From positions 531,001-595,000 of the forward strand of contig JACKAC010000001.1 of the NCBI GenBank assembly GCA_020635255.1: DNA of 64,000 nt. The letters are read 5' to 3'. Below the pieces are notes generated by a model, which saw only the letters and a program-made list of their open reading frames with translations, was not told where the DNA came from and ran no database searches. Position 1 is the stretch's first letter. Each line of letters opens with the position of its first letter. This DNA comes from Ignavibacteriales bacterium. Lineage in GTDB: Bacteria; Bacteroidota; Ignavibacteria; Tepidaquicellales; Tepidaquicellaceae. This document shows positions 1-7,519 of the stretch, piece after piece. A program made the position numbers and the translations under genes.

Positions 1-203
1 TCTGAAATAGCTTTATAAAAACCTTTATGAAATTTTATGTCTCTTCCATGAAGTTTTCGGGTAATTCGTAAATTTACTAACCAATCTTGATAATAAAGTT
101 TTTTTGTCCCCCTAATTGCGAGTATTACGAATTTCGGATTTCTAATTCCAACGATTATGACCCATTCAGTTTCTATAATGAAAACATCATTTATTCTCTG
201 CAT
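1..203 (-). CDS. Lipase (class 3)-like protein, N-terminal part, runs off left edge
   Basis: An open frame on the minus strand begins at ATG 203-201 and stays open to base 1, giving 67 residues. An in-frame stop lies just upstream, so this ATG is the only candidate start. The visible part contains AIRGTKK, then DWLVNLR, then FHKGFYKA. These match the order of conserved blocks in class 3 lipases of the alpha/beta hydrolase fold: FRGT near the oxyanion hole, DWL-NL, and HKGF before the catalytic region. The nucleophile elbow (GHSLG) would lie outside the window. The start overlaps the 3' end of the upstream membrane-protein gene by 17 bases, so the two are probably translationally coupled. Family assignment is by motif recognition on a fragment; substrate is unknown. 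Confidence 0.6.
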   Translation of the reverse strand, partial: MQRINDVFIIETEWVIIVGIRNPKFVILAIRGTKKLYYQDWLVNLRITRKLHGRDIKFHKGFYKAIS

Positions 204-573
204 TGATTAATTCTACAATCCTTAGAAAAAAAATTCGCCATTTCTCAGTAGCAATACCTGCCAGGTTGCTTTTTGTTCCAAACCAGACATAATAGGCAAT
301 GGCAGTTGATCTATTAATAAATAGATTAATTCTTTCTTTTTCAGGCATGATGCTAATTTCTTTACTCTTAGTTTGGTTAAACCAAATTGTCTTCAATATT
401 ACTGTTCTAAGGGTAGCTAATAATTCAAGTGTATCTTTTTTTACTTGTTGACTAGCTTGATAATCACTGGTACTAAATTTTTTAGTCCATTTAAAAGTGG
501 CTATTGCAACTCCGATACTTATAAATAGTGAAAACGAAGAAATAATAATAGTCACTATATCTTTTGGTTCCAT
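187..573 (-). CDS. Small single-pass membrane protein, unknown
   Basis: This is a 128-residue protein that I do not recognise. Residues about 6-27 form one hydrophobic segment (IVTIIISSFSLFISIGVAIA) followed by KWTKK, which suggests an N-out/C-in or signal-anchor topology. The rest is helical and charged, with a second moderately hydrophobic stretch near the C terminus. No Shine-Dalgarno sequence is visible and the leader is A+T rich. The stop lies inside the start of the lipase-like gene downstream, so the two form one transcription unit. A helper, anchor or inhibitor role for the lipase-like protein is possible but is inference only. Confidence 0.6.
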   Translation of the reverse strand: MEPKDIVTIIISSFSLFISIGVAIATFKWTKKFSTSDYQASQQVKKDTLELLATLRTVILKTIWFNQTKSKEISIMPEKERINLFINRSTAIAYYVWFGTKSNLAGIATEKWRIFFLRIVELINAENK

Positions 574-891
574 TTTTTATAATTACATTGATTTTTTAAA
601 ATTTAAATAATAAAAAAATATATAATAATCAAGTAAATAAATTAATTTCAATGGATTAAGGTCTAAAAGTAAAAAGAACTGAATATTATTGAGTTATGGG
701 GACCCCCAACTAGTAATTTTATATTTTAAACATCTGATATTTTGTATTGATTCAAATTTCGAAAATCACTAATCTTACATTTGTATCTGATTAATCTGAA
801 TTATTGTTCAACTCCCCTCGTTTCCATTTGTGAAATTGTTCGGATTATTCAGCTTAATTTTATTAACAAATCATTTTGAAAGGAGAATGAA
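574..891. other. Divergent intergenic region with one promoter-like site
   Basis: This A+T-rich spacer separates the minus-strand membrane-protein/lipase pair from the plus-strand AbrB-like gene. TACATTTG at 776-783 fits the Bacteroidota -7 element TAnnTTTG, but no TTTG sits at the expected spacing upstream. A near-palindromic TGGGGACCCCCA lies around 697-708. No coding frame is convincing here. Confidence 0.4.
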
Positions 892-1110
892 ATGTCTAAA
901 AATCACGCGAAGTTCAGTTCAGTGGCTACAATGGATCATCGTGGTCAACTTGTCATTAATAAAGAAACCCGCAAAGAGGCAAAGATTGAAGGGGGTGAAA
1001 AATTTGCAGTATTTACTGCTCCTAGTAATTCACCAGGAAGTTCAAAACTTGTTTTAGTAAAATTGGGAGATGTAATTGATCAAACTCAAGTGGCAAAGTT
1101 TGCTGGCTAA
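892..1110 (+). CDS. AbrB/MazE-like swapped-hairpin small protein
   Basis: The protein has 72 residues. The stretch from about residue 9 (SSVATMDHRGQLVINKE, then TRKEAKIEGGEKFAVF) follows the AbrB/SpoVT/MazE DNA-binding pattern V-x4-x-GQ-x-x-I-x-K-E-x-R-x-x-x-x-I-x-x-G. The family binds DNA as dimers and includes transition regulators and antitoxins. No toxin gene follows directly; the next gene starts over 400 bases away and a strong terminator lies between. The start is supported by a very good Shine-Dalgarno, AAAGGAG, spaced 6 bases from ATG. An overlapping frame starting at 830 lacks such a site and looks spurious. The HgcC-like 'HgcAB-associated' branch of this fold is an alternative. Confidence 0.6.
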   Translation: MSKNHAKFSSVATMDHRGQLVINKETRKEAKIEGGEKFAVFTAPSNSPGSSKLVLVKLGDVIDQTQVAKFAG

Positions 1111-1130
1111 TTGACCGCAATGAATTTCGT

Positions 1131-1165
1131 AAAAAGGAGAGTATTTATCAAACTCTCCTTTTTTT
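1131..1165 (+). terminator. Rho-independent terminator after the AbrB-like gene
   Basis: A perfect 12-bp stem pairs 1131-1142 with 1152-1163 around a 9-base loop. The 3' arm merges into a run of U. It ends the 892-1110 transcript. Confidence 0.85.
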
Positions 1166-1539
1166 ATATACAATATTAACTTGACTTTTTATTTCTGTCT
1201 ATTTACATTAATTTCAGATGGCACTGATAAATCCTATATATCTTGAGAAAATGTTCTTTTTAAAATAGGGGGTCGATTGATGACCCCCGGATTTATAGTT
1301 ATCGGATTAAGTTGATGAACCCCCGATAATTCGCACCTCATATTTAGTCATAAAGTGCGAGTTATAAACCTGATTTCATTGTAAGGTAAACTCCTACTAT
1401 TCGTCAACCATCCATGAAACAATTCTCTAATCTGTCAAGAGAGCTTCTGCTAATTTACGTTAGGGTAAGTTATTTGGCGATTCAAGTTACGATTTTTAGT
1501 AAACAATAAAAATTAAAACTTTTAGAGGAGGTTACCTTT
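1166..1539. other. Intergenic region with three consecutive hairpins
   Basis: No gene is seen. Three inverted repeats follow each other: 1268-1274 with 1282-1288 (GGGGGTC/GACCCCC), 1299-1305 with 1323-1329 (TTATCGG/CCGATAA), and 1331-1336 with 1355-1360 (TCGCAC/GTGCGA). Two imperfect copies of TTGATGA-CCCCCG flank the middle stem. The rest up to the Shine-Dalgarno at about 1525-1532 is A+T rich and featureless. Confidence 0.5.
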
Positions 1540-2112
1540 ATGGCACATAGTTTCACTTACTCACATCCTGACAAAATTTTCATTTCAATCCATGAGAACT
1601 TACATTTCTTAGTTGATTTAACCAACGGCAAAATTTTATCGAGCCGAAGAAAGGCCGAAATTGCTTTAAAGTCATTTACTTCTAAATTAAAAAGCAATAT
1701 TCATATTTTAACAGAAAAGCTAATTCTGTATAATAAGTTTCTTTTTATCAAAGTACCTGGTACGGGATATGTTATAGGAGATATCATCAAAAGAAGAGTA
1801 TTATTTAAAGGTATTGAATTTTCCAAGGCATACGAACACTGGGTAAGGCGAGTTTCGTCAAGACGTAGTAGAAGAACGAGAGAGGAAAGTATTGTGTTAA
1901 AACCTTGGGATTTGAATGCATCCCAAAAGATTGCTATGACCTTTACCGAAAAAGAATCTCAAAAGGTAGCAAAAAGATTTAAAGGCCGATATTTATGGGG
2001 AGAATATTATGAAGAGAATGACATATATAGTATGTCTTCCTTGAGTGGTAGTGATAATGCAGATTGGAATAACTTATGTGAGCATAATATTTTTCCACGG
2101 AAGAACGAGTAG
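1540..2112 (+). CDS. Orphan protein of unknown function, accessory region
   Basis: This is a 190-residue protein with no family I can name. It starts at ATG 1540 behind a near-perfect Shine-Dalgarno (AGAGGAGG), which is stronger than most sites in the window. There is no signal peptide or membrane segment. The middle is very basic (RRVSSRRSRRTR around residues 103-114) and the C-terminal third is more acidic, with YLWGEYYEEND. A nucleic-acid-associated role is conceivable from the basic patch, but this is inference. The gene sits alone between two terminators beside a truncated tRNA, consistent with acquired cargo. Confidence 0.6.
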   Translation: MAHSFTYSHPDKIFISIHENLHFLVDLTNGKILSSRRKAEIALKSFTSKLKSNIHILTEKLILYNKFLFIKVPGTGYVIGDIIKRRVLFKGIEFSKAYEHWVRRVSSRRSRRTREESIVLKPWDLNASQKIAMTFTEKESQKVAKRFKGRYLWGEYYEENDIYSMSSLSGSDNADWNNLCEHNIFPRKNE

Positions 2113-2198
2113 GTGTTGTGCCGTAAATTCAACCGATTTGCTATGTACCGAGCTAGATCATAAATGGAGATTAATGTACATTCATTGCATTTAAGGAA

Positions 2199-2220
2199 AA
2201 ATCGTATGCAAATCGTATGC
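2199..2220. repeat. Tandem 11-base duplication
   Basis: AAATCGTATGC occurs twice in direct tandem at 2199-2209 and 2210-2220, immediately before the long hairpin and about 90 bases from the truncated tRNA. Short direct repeats next to a tRNA-end target are typical of recombinase arm sites. No integrase gene is visible in the window, so this is only suggestive. Confidence 0.6.
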
Positions 2221-2221
2221 G

Positions 2222-2268
2222 ATAAGATAAAAAGGGTTAGCTATACATGCTAACCTTTTTTATCTTAT
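2222..2268 (+). terminator. Long terminator hairpin, probably bidirectional
   Basis: Arms 2222-2241 and 2249-2268 pair over 20 bases with one mismatch around a 7-base loop (TATACAT). The 3' arm carries a run of T and the 5' arm a run of A, so it could stop transcription from both sides. It follows the 190-aa gene by about 110 bases. Confidence 0.8.
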
Positions 2269-2306
2269 ATGGGTTAATACTCTAGTGAAGGGATGGGATT
2301 ATATTA

Positions 2307-2344
2307 TTAAGAGTCAGTTGCTCTACCAACTGAGCTAAGGGTGC
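2307..2344 (-). pseudogene. 5' half of tRNA-Lys(CUU), truncated in the anticodon loop
   Basis: Read on the minus strand from 2344, the sequence follows tRNA positions 1-38 exactly: acceptor GCACCCT, TA, D-arm GCTC-AGTTGGTA-GAGC, A26, stem ACTGA, loop CTCTTAA with anticodon CTT. The expected 3' anticodon strand (TCAGT), T-arm and 3' acceptor are absent and unrelated A+T-rich DNA follows. Such an abrupt break in the anticodon loop is where tyrosine recombinases of tRNA-targeting islands often cross over. I infer a junction of an integrated or decayed element on the left. Confidence 0.75.
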
Positions 2345-2774
2345 AAATTAAAGTTATCAAAATAAGAATTGCAGGTTTCTAAAACAATGAATATATATTA
2401 TTAATATTTGACTTATAACATGCAATCCAAGACTCCATTCAAATTCATTCAAATTTAACCGGTTGTGCTATTAGTTATTACAGTTTTTCGGAACTCATTA
2501 ATTTGGAATATAAAAAAATAATACTATATTATGTATATGCTAACTTTTAAAACTTAGCAAGAAATAACAAAATTATTATTAGTGATATCTTTTGATAGTC
2601 TATAAGTGTTTTTTCCTTTGTTATTTTACTATCCACTTAAAAAATTAAAGAAAGGAGTTAAATTACAAAAAAATAACAATCTTAAATGAGTCATTCACCA
2701 CACTACTACAATTCCACTCAGAACGGGAATGTTAATCTGGCGCTTAACATTTTAAAAACTTTAATTGTAAAACA

Positions 2775-3521
2775 ATGAAAACCAAAATTATCCAAATTAG
2801 TTTTGTTGTTTTCTTTATTTCAGGTTTTGTATTTAGTGTAAATGAGAATTCTTCCGGTTCAAAAATCAACAACGACAATTCTATTAATACTGTATCATCT
2901 CCTGCTCATACAGAATTAACGGTTTATGTATCTAGTATACCCGATAAAAATATAAGAGTTTGGACATGTCCAATTATTGGTGGAGAGTTTACTGAGTGTG
3001 CTTTCCAAGAAGAAGGTGTATATACGGTCGGTTCAATAGCAAATGGTTTATATAAAATCGTAGCTTGTTGTGATGATTACATCGGTTGTGATACTATTAA
3101 TATATACGGGCCTAATTTGAAATTCGAATCTTATATTTCATTGACCTCTGCATCTGGATTAGAGTGCGATTCTTTATGTCCTTGTGCATTAGTGTGTGAT
3201 GTTAGTTCAAGTGGTCCGGATGAAAATTCTTTAAAACTTGAATCTGACTTATCACTGGAGTCCTTTGAATTGTACCAAAACTATCCAAATCCATTTAATC
3301 CAAGTACTAGAATTAGATTCACCATTCCGACTGCTGGATATACCTCACTAAAAATTTATGACTCAATGGGAAGGGAAATAGCGACACTAATCTCAGGAAA
3401 TTTGAAGTCAGGTAATTTTAATTTAGAATTTAATGGGGAAAATTTGCCAAGTGGGGTATATTATTACAAGTTAATTAGCAGCAATTACTCTTCTATTAAA
3501 AAAATGATTCTTCTTAAGTAG
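2775..3521 (+). CDS. Secreted cysteine-rich protein with T9SS type-A sorting domain
   Basis: The protein has 248 residues. Residues 1-22 are a signal peptide (MKTKIIQ then a hydrophobic core ending FSVN). The middle third, about residues 45-150, has about ten cysteines including a CC pair and CDSLCPC, suggesting disulfides or metal binding; I do not recognise its fold. From about residue 158 the sequence is a classical Por secretion tail: FELYQNYPNPFNPSTRIRF, LKIYD, GREIATL, LPSGVYYYKL, ending in a basic KKMILLK. In Bacteroidota and Ignavibacteria this C-terminal domain directs export by the type IX secretion system and surface attachment or release. The gene is monocistronic, with its own terminator downstream. 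Confidence 0.85.
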   Translation: MKTKIIQISFVVFFISGFVFSVNENSSGSKINNDNSINTVSSPAHTELTVYVSSIPDKNIRVWTCPIIGGEFTECAFQEEGVYTVGSIANGLYKIVACCDDYIGCDTINIYGPNLKFESYISLTSASGLECDSLCPCALVCDVSSSGPDENSLKLESDLSLESFELYQNYPNPFNPSTRIRFTIPTAGYTSLKIYDSMGREIATLISGNLKSGNFNLEFNGENLPSGVYYYKLISSNYSSIKKMILLK

Positions 3522-3549
3522 GAATTGTTAGATTTAAAAATAGATTTAT

Positions 3550-3576
3550 GGAGTAGTCTTTTCGATACTCCTTTTT
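3550..3576 (+). terminator. Rho-independent terminator after the T9SS-sorted protein
   Basis: GGAGTA at 3550-3555 pairs with TACTCC at 3566-3571 and is followed by five T. It ends the 2775-3521 transcript. Confidence 0.7.
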
Positions 3577-3691
3577 CAATATATCAAATCCAACGATGGA
3601 TTGCATTATCGGAGAAAAAGAAACCTTCTTGTCCTGAAAAAGGAATTAATTTATATACTCACTAAAGTTATAACAATACAATTAGATGAAT

Positions 3692-4987
3692 CTAATCCTG
3701 CTTTACGATAGATTCTTCGTGCTGTTTTGGCTTTCCATTAGTATGATATTGCGTATTGGACAATTTAAATAGCTCCAAATAAGGTTCACTGAACATTCTA
3801 TCAAGTTTTCTTGGTTCTCTAAGATCCATCCACAAACCCATATTAGCCTGTTCGATGTATTTATTCCTGTCTACACTGTCGAGATTTTTGTGTGAGGTTA
3901 TCGCCCAGCAGGTGGAGCTTCCCTGCGCACCAATATCTACACTCCATTTAAGGAATAACTGCCAGAGTCTAAACCAGAACTGGCCGTAATGCTCCGTTAT
4001 GTATTCCTCATTGCCGAGCCAATTATAATACCATTTTTGTATAGTATGAGAGTAGTGAATGCCAATATTTTCTATATGTGCTGCTTCAAAATTTGCGCTC
4101 TGCAAGGAATCAACAAGAAATTTCAATGGAAGTGAAGCATCCGCACCGCTGAAAATATATTCGTTCATAAATAATCCCCAGACAAGGTCCTGCTTATGTT
4201 CTCCTTTCGTGAAAGCTCCCGGGTTTGCTCTCAAGCCTGCCTGCTGTAAATAGAATCTCCCGTCGTCTTCGAGCATGTCGTATATCATTTTTATGAAGCC
4301 CTTGAACTTCCTTATTCCCACGTGTTCTCCCATCTCGAGACATGAGATACAATCCCATTTCTTTCCTTTCGGAATATCCCTGTAGTCTTTGCGGAGGATC
4401 CTAGCCTGGTCATTGTTGATTCCATGATCCTTTATCTGTTTCATTCCCCAGTCATGTCCTTCCTGTGCGATCGTTACACCAGTCGAGTCGGTCCCAAAAT
4501 ATTTTGAAGCGTATGTAACAAGCGTTCCCCAGCCGCATCCGATGTCAAGATATTTCTTACCCGGTTCCATGAAGAGCTTTCTGCAAACCATTTCCATCTT
4601 TCTGTCCTGTGCCGTTTCCAGCGATTCTGTTTTGGGATCCATCCAGAATCCGCTTGTATACACCATACGTGGTCCAAGAAATGATGCGAAGAAGTCATTT
4701 CCTCTATCATAGTGCTCACGTACAATGCGCTCATCTTGTTTCTTCGAATGGATCGCTACTTCAGGAATAAATCTTGTTACAAAAAATTTTACGTGGTGAG
4801 GTGTATAAGTATAATCAAAGTAATTTCCTCTGCATGCCATGAACTCTTCAAAATCTCCGTTTATATCTATCTTGCCGTTTATATAATCTTCTATGAAATG
4901 TCCAAAGGAAGGGTTTTTACCAGGTTTATACCGGGAGCGTGTTGATTCTGTTTTGGGAACAATAAAATCTAAAGGGCTTCTTTCCAT
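3692..4987 (-). CDS. Cyclopropane-fatty-acyl-phospholipid synthase family methyltransferase
   Basis: The protein has 431 residues and is SAM-dependent. The family transfers the methyl of SAM to the double bond of unsaturated acyl chains in membrane phospholipids, forming cyclopropane (or methyl-branched) fatty acids at the inner face of the membrane. Visible hallmarks are VREHYDRGNDFFASFLGPRMVYTSG (about 89-112), SAM-binding LDIGCGWGTL (147-156), VTIAQEG (171-177) and EMGEHVG (218-224), the acid/His segment near the active site. The length is slightly above the usual 380-420, with an N-terminal domain of about 80 residues. It is transcribed alone on the minus strand; a terminator for the upstream hydrolase unit lies at 5122-5161. 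The exact product (cyclopropane or methylated chain) cannot be told. Confidence 0.85.
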   Translation of the reverse strand: MERSPLDFIVPKTESTRSRYKPGKNPSFGHFIEDYINGKIDINGDFEEFMACRGNYFDYTYTPHHVKFFVTRFIPEVAIHSKKQDERIVREHYDRGNDFFASFLGPRMVYTSGFWMDPKTESLETAQDRKMEMVCRKLFMEPGKKYLDIGCGWGTLVTYASKYFGTDSTGVTIAQEGHDWGMKQIKDHGINNDQARILRKDYRDIPKGKKWDCISCLEMGEHVGIRKFKGFIKMIYDMLEDDGRFYLQQAGLRANPGAFTKGEHKQDLVWGLFMNEYIFSGADASLPLKFLVDSLQSANFEAAHIENIGIHYSHTIQKWYYNWLGNEEYITEHYGQFWFRLWQLFLKWSVDIGAQGSSTCWAITSHKNLDSVDRNKYIEQANMGLWMDLREPRKLDRMFSEPYLELFKLSNTQYHTNGKPKQHEESIVKQD

Positions 4988-5121
4988 ACTCTTGAATTGA
5001 TTATGAATCGGACATTATTGTCCCGAACCGTAAGTTTATATTTATATCTCTACTTTTCTACCCAATTCGTACTTCGAAAGCAATTCTTAATTATAAGTTA
5101 TCAATTGCTTAACATAGCCCG

Positions 5122-5161
5122 AAAAAAGTGTCCATTAGTGAATTATGTAGAAAGGACACTT
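5122..5161 (-). terminator. Minus-strand terminator after the alpha/beta hydrolase gene
   Basis: GGACACTT at 5126-5133 and its complement at 5154-5161 form an 8-bp stem. On the minus strand it is followed by a run of T, so it ends the GNAT-hydrolase transcript before the methyltransferase gene. Confidence 0.7.
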
Positions 5162-5191
5162 CTTTGTTAAAAATTAATATTTATTACACAA

Positions 5192-6010
5192 TCAATTTCT
5201 TTCCAGCCAATCAATTATATAATCGGCATCTTCTTTCCATGTGGGCAGAACGAGCACCGAATGGTTTCTCCCCTTAAATTCCTTATAGTCAGTGACAGAA
5301 CCGTTCTCTTTATTATATTTTTTGTAGTTAGAGTAACTAATAGAAACCGGCAATATTTGATCGGTATCACCGGAGGTTATCAATAATGGTCCATGTGGTT
5401 TTTTCCAATCAACTTTTGCTGTTTTTGTAACTGCGTCGCGGTTTATACGTTTTGATTCCGGTACAGCATACTCTTCGTAGGATTCTTTCTGATCTTCGGG
5501 TGATTGACCGTTTGCAAAAGCAAAATTCCATTGCTTCTGTGTAAATAGAAAAGTTTTGTTTGCATCGGTGAAATATCCAAGCGGTCCCCATGTGGCTTTA
5601 TAGAACGAAAGAGCCGTTGGAATTACACCCTGAGGAGGAACTGAATGAATTCCTACCCCGGCAACAACCAGGTCTCTATTAAGAAGGATCTGTGTCAAAA
5701 GTCCGCCGTATGAATGTCCGATTGCAATAGGCTTTTCCTCTTGCTCGCTTACTATCTTTGTAAAATGATCTATTAAGTCCTGCATTCTGAGCTTTGCTAC
5801 GTCCGGGTCGGGCTGACGCTTACGGAGTTCAGCCGGGGATGCGTCTTTAAAAGGCCATGCGGGCACAACCGATTTATATCCCCTACTTTCGAAGTAGGCG
5901 GGCCATTCACCCCAGGAATTTTTGGTGACAAAGGCGCCGTGAATGAACACGACCGTTTTTGAGTTGATCTTACCCATTTTTGTTTTCTCCAAGGTTTTAG
6001 ATTTGATCAC
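5192..6010 (-). CDS. Alpha/beta hydrolase
   Basis: The protein has 272 residues (start could instead be Met12). The alpha/beta hydrolase fold is clear: VVFIHGAF oxyanion segment (20-27), nucleophile elbow GHSYGG with Ser100, acid SGDTDQILP (Asp217 likely) and GRNHSVL with the catalytic His250. There is no signal peptide, so it is cytoplasmic. Close relatives are annotated as esterases or haloperoxidase-like hydrolases; substrate is unknown. It lies downstream of the GNAT gene on the same strand and may be cotranscribed. A strong terminator follows at 5122-5161. Confidence 0.85.
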   Translation of the reverse strand: MIKSKTLEKTKMGKINSKTVVFIHGAFVTKNSWGEWPAYFESRGYKSVVPAWPFKDASPAELRKRQPDPDVAKLRMQDLIDHFTKIVSEQEEKPIAIGHSYGGLLTQILLNRDLVVAGVGIHSVPPQGVIPTALSFYKATWGPLGYFTDANKTFLFTQKQWNFAFANGQSPEDQKESYEEYAVPESKRINRDAVTKTAKVDWKKPHGPLLITSGDTDQILPVSISYSNYKKYNKENGSVTDYKEFKGRNHSVLVLPTWKEDADYIIDWLERN

Positions 6011-6076
6011 TACCTCAGATAATTTAGCTGATTTGGATTTTATTTACCCAGATTTTTTAGGTAACCTGGAAGGGTT

Positions 6077-6583
6077 TTACAATTCCTTTACATATAGCAT
6101 AAGGTCCTCCGGGTCATCCGGCAGACGGATAGTTTTCTCGAATTTCATACCCAGTTTCTCGAGTATCTTTATCGACCCGGTGTTGTATTCAACTGTAATA
6201 GCCACGATCTTTTTTAATCCCAATTGGTCCGCATGATCCATGGTTGCGATGGCCGCCTCGCTTGCGTACCCATTGCCCTCGTATTCGGGCAGTACCGCAA
6301 AACCTATATCTACATCTTCCATAGTATCCCGTTTTATTAATCCGCACATACCGACACACACACCATCGTCTTTCCTCACCATCATATACAGCCCAAACCC
6401 GTACTTTTCGTATGGTGGTATCAAAAGTGTCTCTATATATTTCTGTGCCTCTTCAAGACCTGAAATTCCCCTCGAGCCTATATATTTCAGCCATCCCGGG
6501 GAATTAACCAGCTTATAAATAAACTCTGAATCACCCGGCTTGAATTTGCGTAATATTAAACGTGTGGTTTCAAGCACAGACAT
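6077..6583 (-). CDS. GNAT family N-acetyltransferase (RimJ/RimL type)
   Basis: The protein has 168 residues from Met at 6583 (MSVLETTRLILR), where the family normally begins. Upstream in-frame ATGs at 6610 and 6637 would add 9-18 residues. The RimL-like features are the start LETTRLILRKF, the acetyl-CoA loop region around LPEYEGNGYASEA (Q/R-x-x-G-x-G/A variant) and the C-terminal NTGSIKILEKLGMKFE. Members acetylate N-terminal or small-molecule amines using acetyl-CoA. It is divergent from the AraC-type regulator gene, with starts about 70 bases apart, so the two may share control. Confidence 0.8.
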   Translation of the reverse strand: MSVLETTRLILRKFKPGDSEFIYKLVNSPGWLKYIGSRGISGLEEAQKYIETLLIPPYEKYGFGLYMMVRKDDGVCVGMCGLIKRDTMEDVDIGFAVLPEYEGNGYASEAAIATMDHADQLGLKKIVAITVEYNTGSIKILEKLGMKFEKTIRLPDDPEDLMLYVKEL

Positions 6584-6653
6584 GGTTTTTTGAATTTGAT
6601 TAAAGGTCATAATAAGTAATATTAATTTTAATAACACTACCCATTAAAAGGAA

Positions 6654-7436
6654 ATGAAAAAAAATAAGAATTTCATTTACAGAGAACTTCCTATTCATAG
6701 TGATTTTGAAGGTATAATAGAAAAGGTGTGGGAATTTTCCGTAAAAGAAGATATGCCTGAAAGACCGTTTAAATTAATGTCCGACTTCTTGCCATCTATT
6801 ATCATTCGATCAAACAACAACGAAGTCTCACTTTTTTTAAAAGGAGCATTCACCAAAAAAACCTTGTTTCCTTCAGAGGGCGGAACTCTTATAAGGTGTA
6901 TAAGGCTTTATTCACCTCTTATATACCCATTGTTCGGAATAAAATGTTCTGGCCTTAAAAATTCATTTCTACCTGTGTCGGAGCTTTGCGATAATGTAAT
7001 AGATCCAGTAGAATACTTTCTTCCGGTAAAAAGTAATTTTGATGATCAAATTCGCAATTTCGGGAATGCTATCCTTAAAAAAGAGATCGAACCCGCTGAC
7101 AAGGTTATTTATAAAGCAGTCCGTGAATTTCTCGACTCTAAGGGGAATATAGATTACTCGGAATATATAAAGAATACCGGGATAGGAGAGAGACAATTCC
7201 AGCGACGATTTAAAAATGAGACAGGGCTTACTGCAAGAGAATTCCTAAAAACAATGAAGATAATTAATCTGGCATCAGAGATGGTAAAGAACGATTTTGC
7301 AGATAAAGGACTCATTTTCGATTTCGGTTACTTTGACCAGCCTCATTTTAATAAGGCATTTAAGGATATTTTTGGTGACGCCCCCCTTAGATTCCTTGAA
7401 CGCCAAAAATCTGTTCAATACGAAAGACAATTCTGA
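6654..7436 (+). CDS. AraC family transcriptional regulator
   Basis: The protein has 260 residues. The C-terminal part (about 165-252) is the double helix-turn-helix AraC DNA-binding domain: GIGERQFQRRFKNETGLTAREFLK, then a second helix pair with FDFGYFDQPHFNKAFKDIFGDAPLRF. The N-terminal part has the LIRCIRLYSPLIYPLFGI-like strand typical of the uncharacterised sensor domain (DUF6597-like) found before AraC domains in Bacteroidota. AraC proteins regulate nearby genes in response to a ligand; the divergent GNAT-hydrolase pair is the obvious candidate target, by position only. A weak AAAAGGA ribosome site precedes ATG. Confidence 0.85.
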   Translation: MKKNKNFIYRELPIHSDFEGIIEKVWEFSVKEDMPERPFKLMSDFLPSIIIRSNNNEVSLFLKGAFTKKTLFPSEGGTLIRCIRLYSPLIYPLFGIKCSGLKNSFLPVSELCDNVIDPVEYFLPVKSNFDDQIRNFGNAILKKEIEPADKVIYKAVREFLDSKGNIDYSEYIKNTGIGERQFQRRFKNETGLTAREFLKTMKIINLASEMVKNDFADKGLIFDFGYFDQPHFNKAFKDIFGDAPLRFLERQKSVQYERQF

Positions 7437-7519
7437 CAATTTCCTCCCTGACGGAATTTTACAATAGATATTTTACCTGTCTTATTATCTTATATGGTAT
7501 TATGAATCTTAATTTTTAA

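Larger units (their letters stand above)
2113..2774. other. Intergenic region at the island edge
   Basis: This long non-coding stretch holds a tandem 11-mer (2199-2220), a 20-bp hairpin (2222-2268), the 5' half of a tRNA-Lys (2307-2344, minus strand) and, before the next gene, an 8-bp inverted repeat (2728-2735 with 2744-2751, AATGTTAA/TTAACATT). Bases 2345-2720 are A+T rich with no frame or RNA I can support. Confidence 0.5.

Noticed and set aside
830..1057. Frame overlapping the AbrB-like gene
   Set aside because: Different frame, no ribosome site, and the 892 frame has a strong Shine-Dalgarno and a recognisable fold.
2281..2345. Intact tRNA-Lys
   Set aside because: The 3' anticodon strand, T-arm and acceptor 3' strand are missing downstream; only the 5' half is readable.
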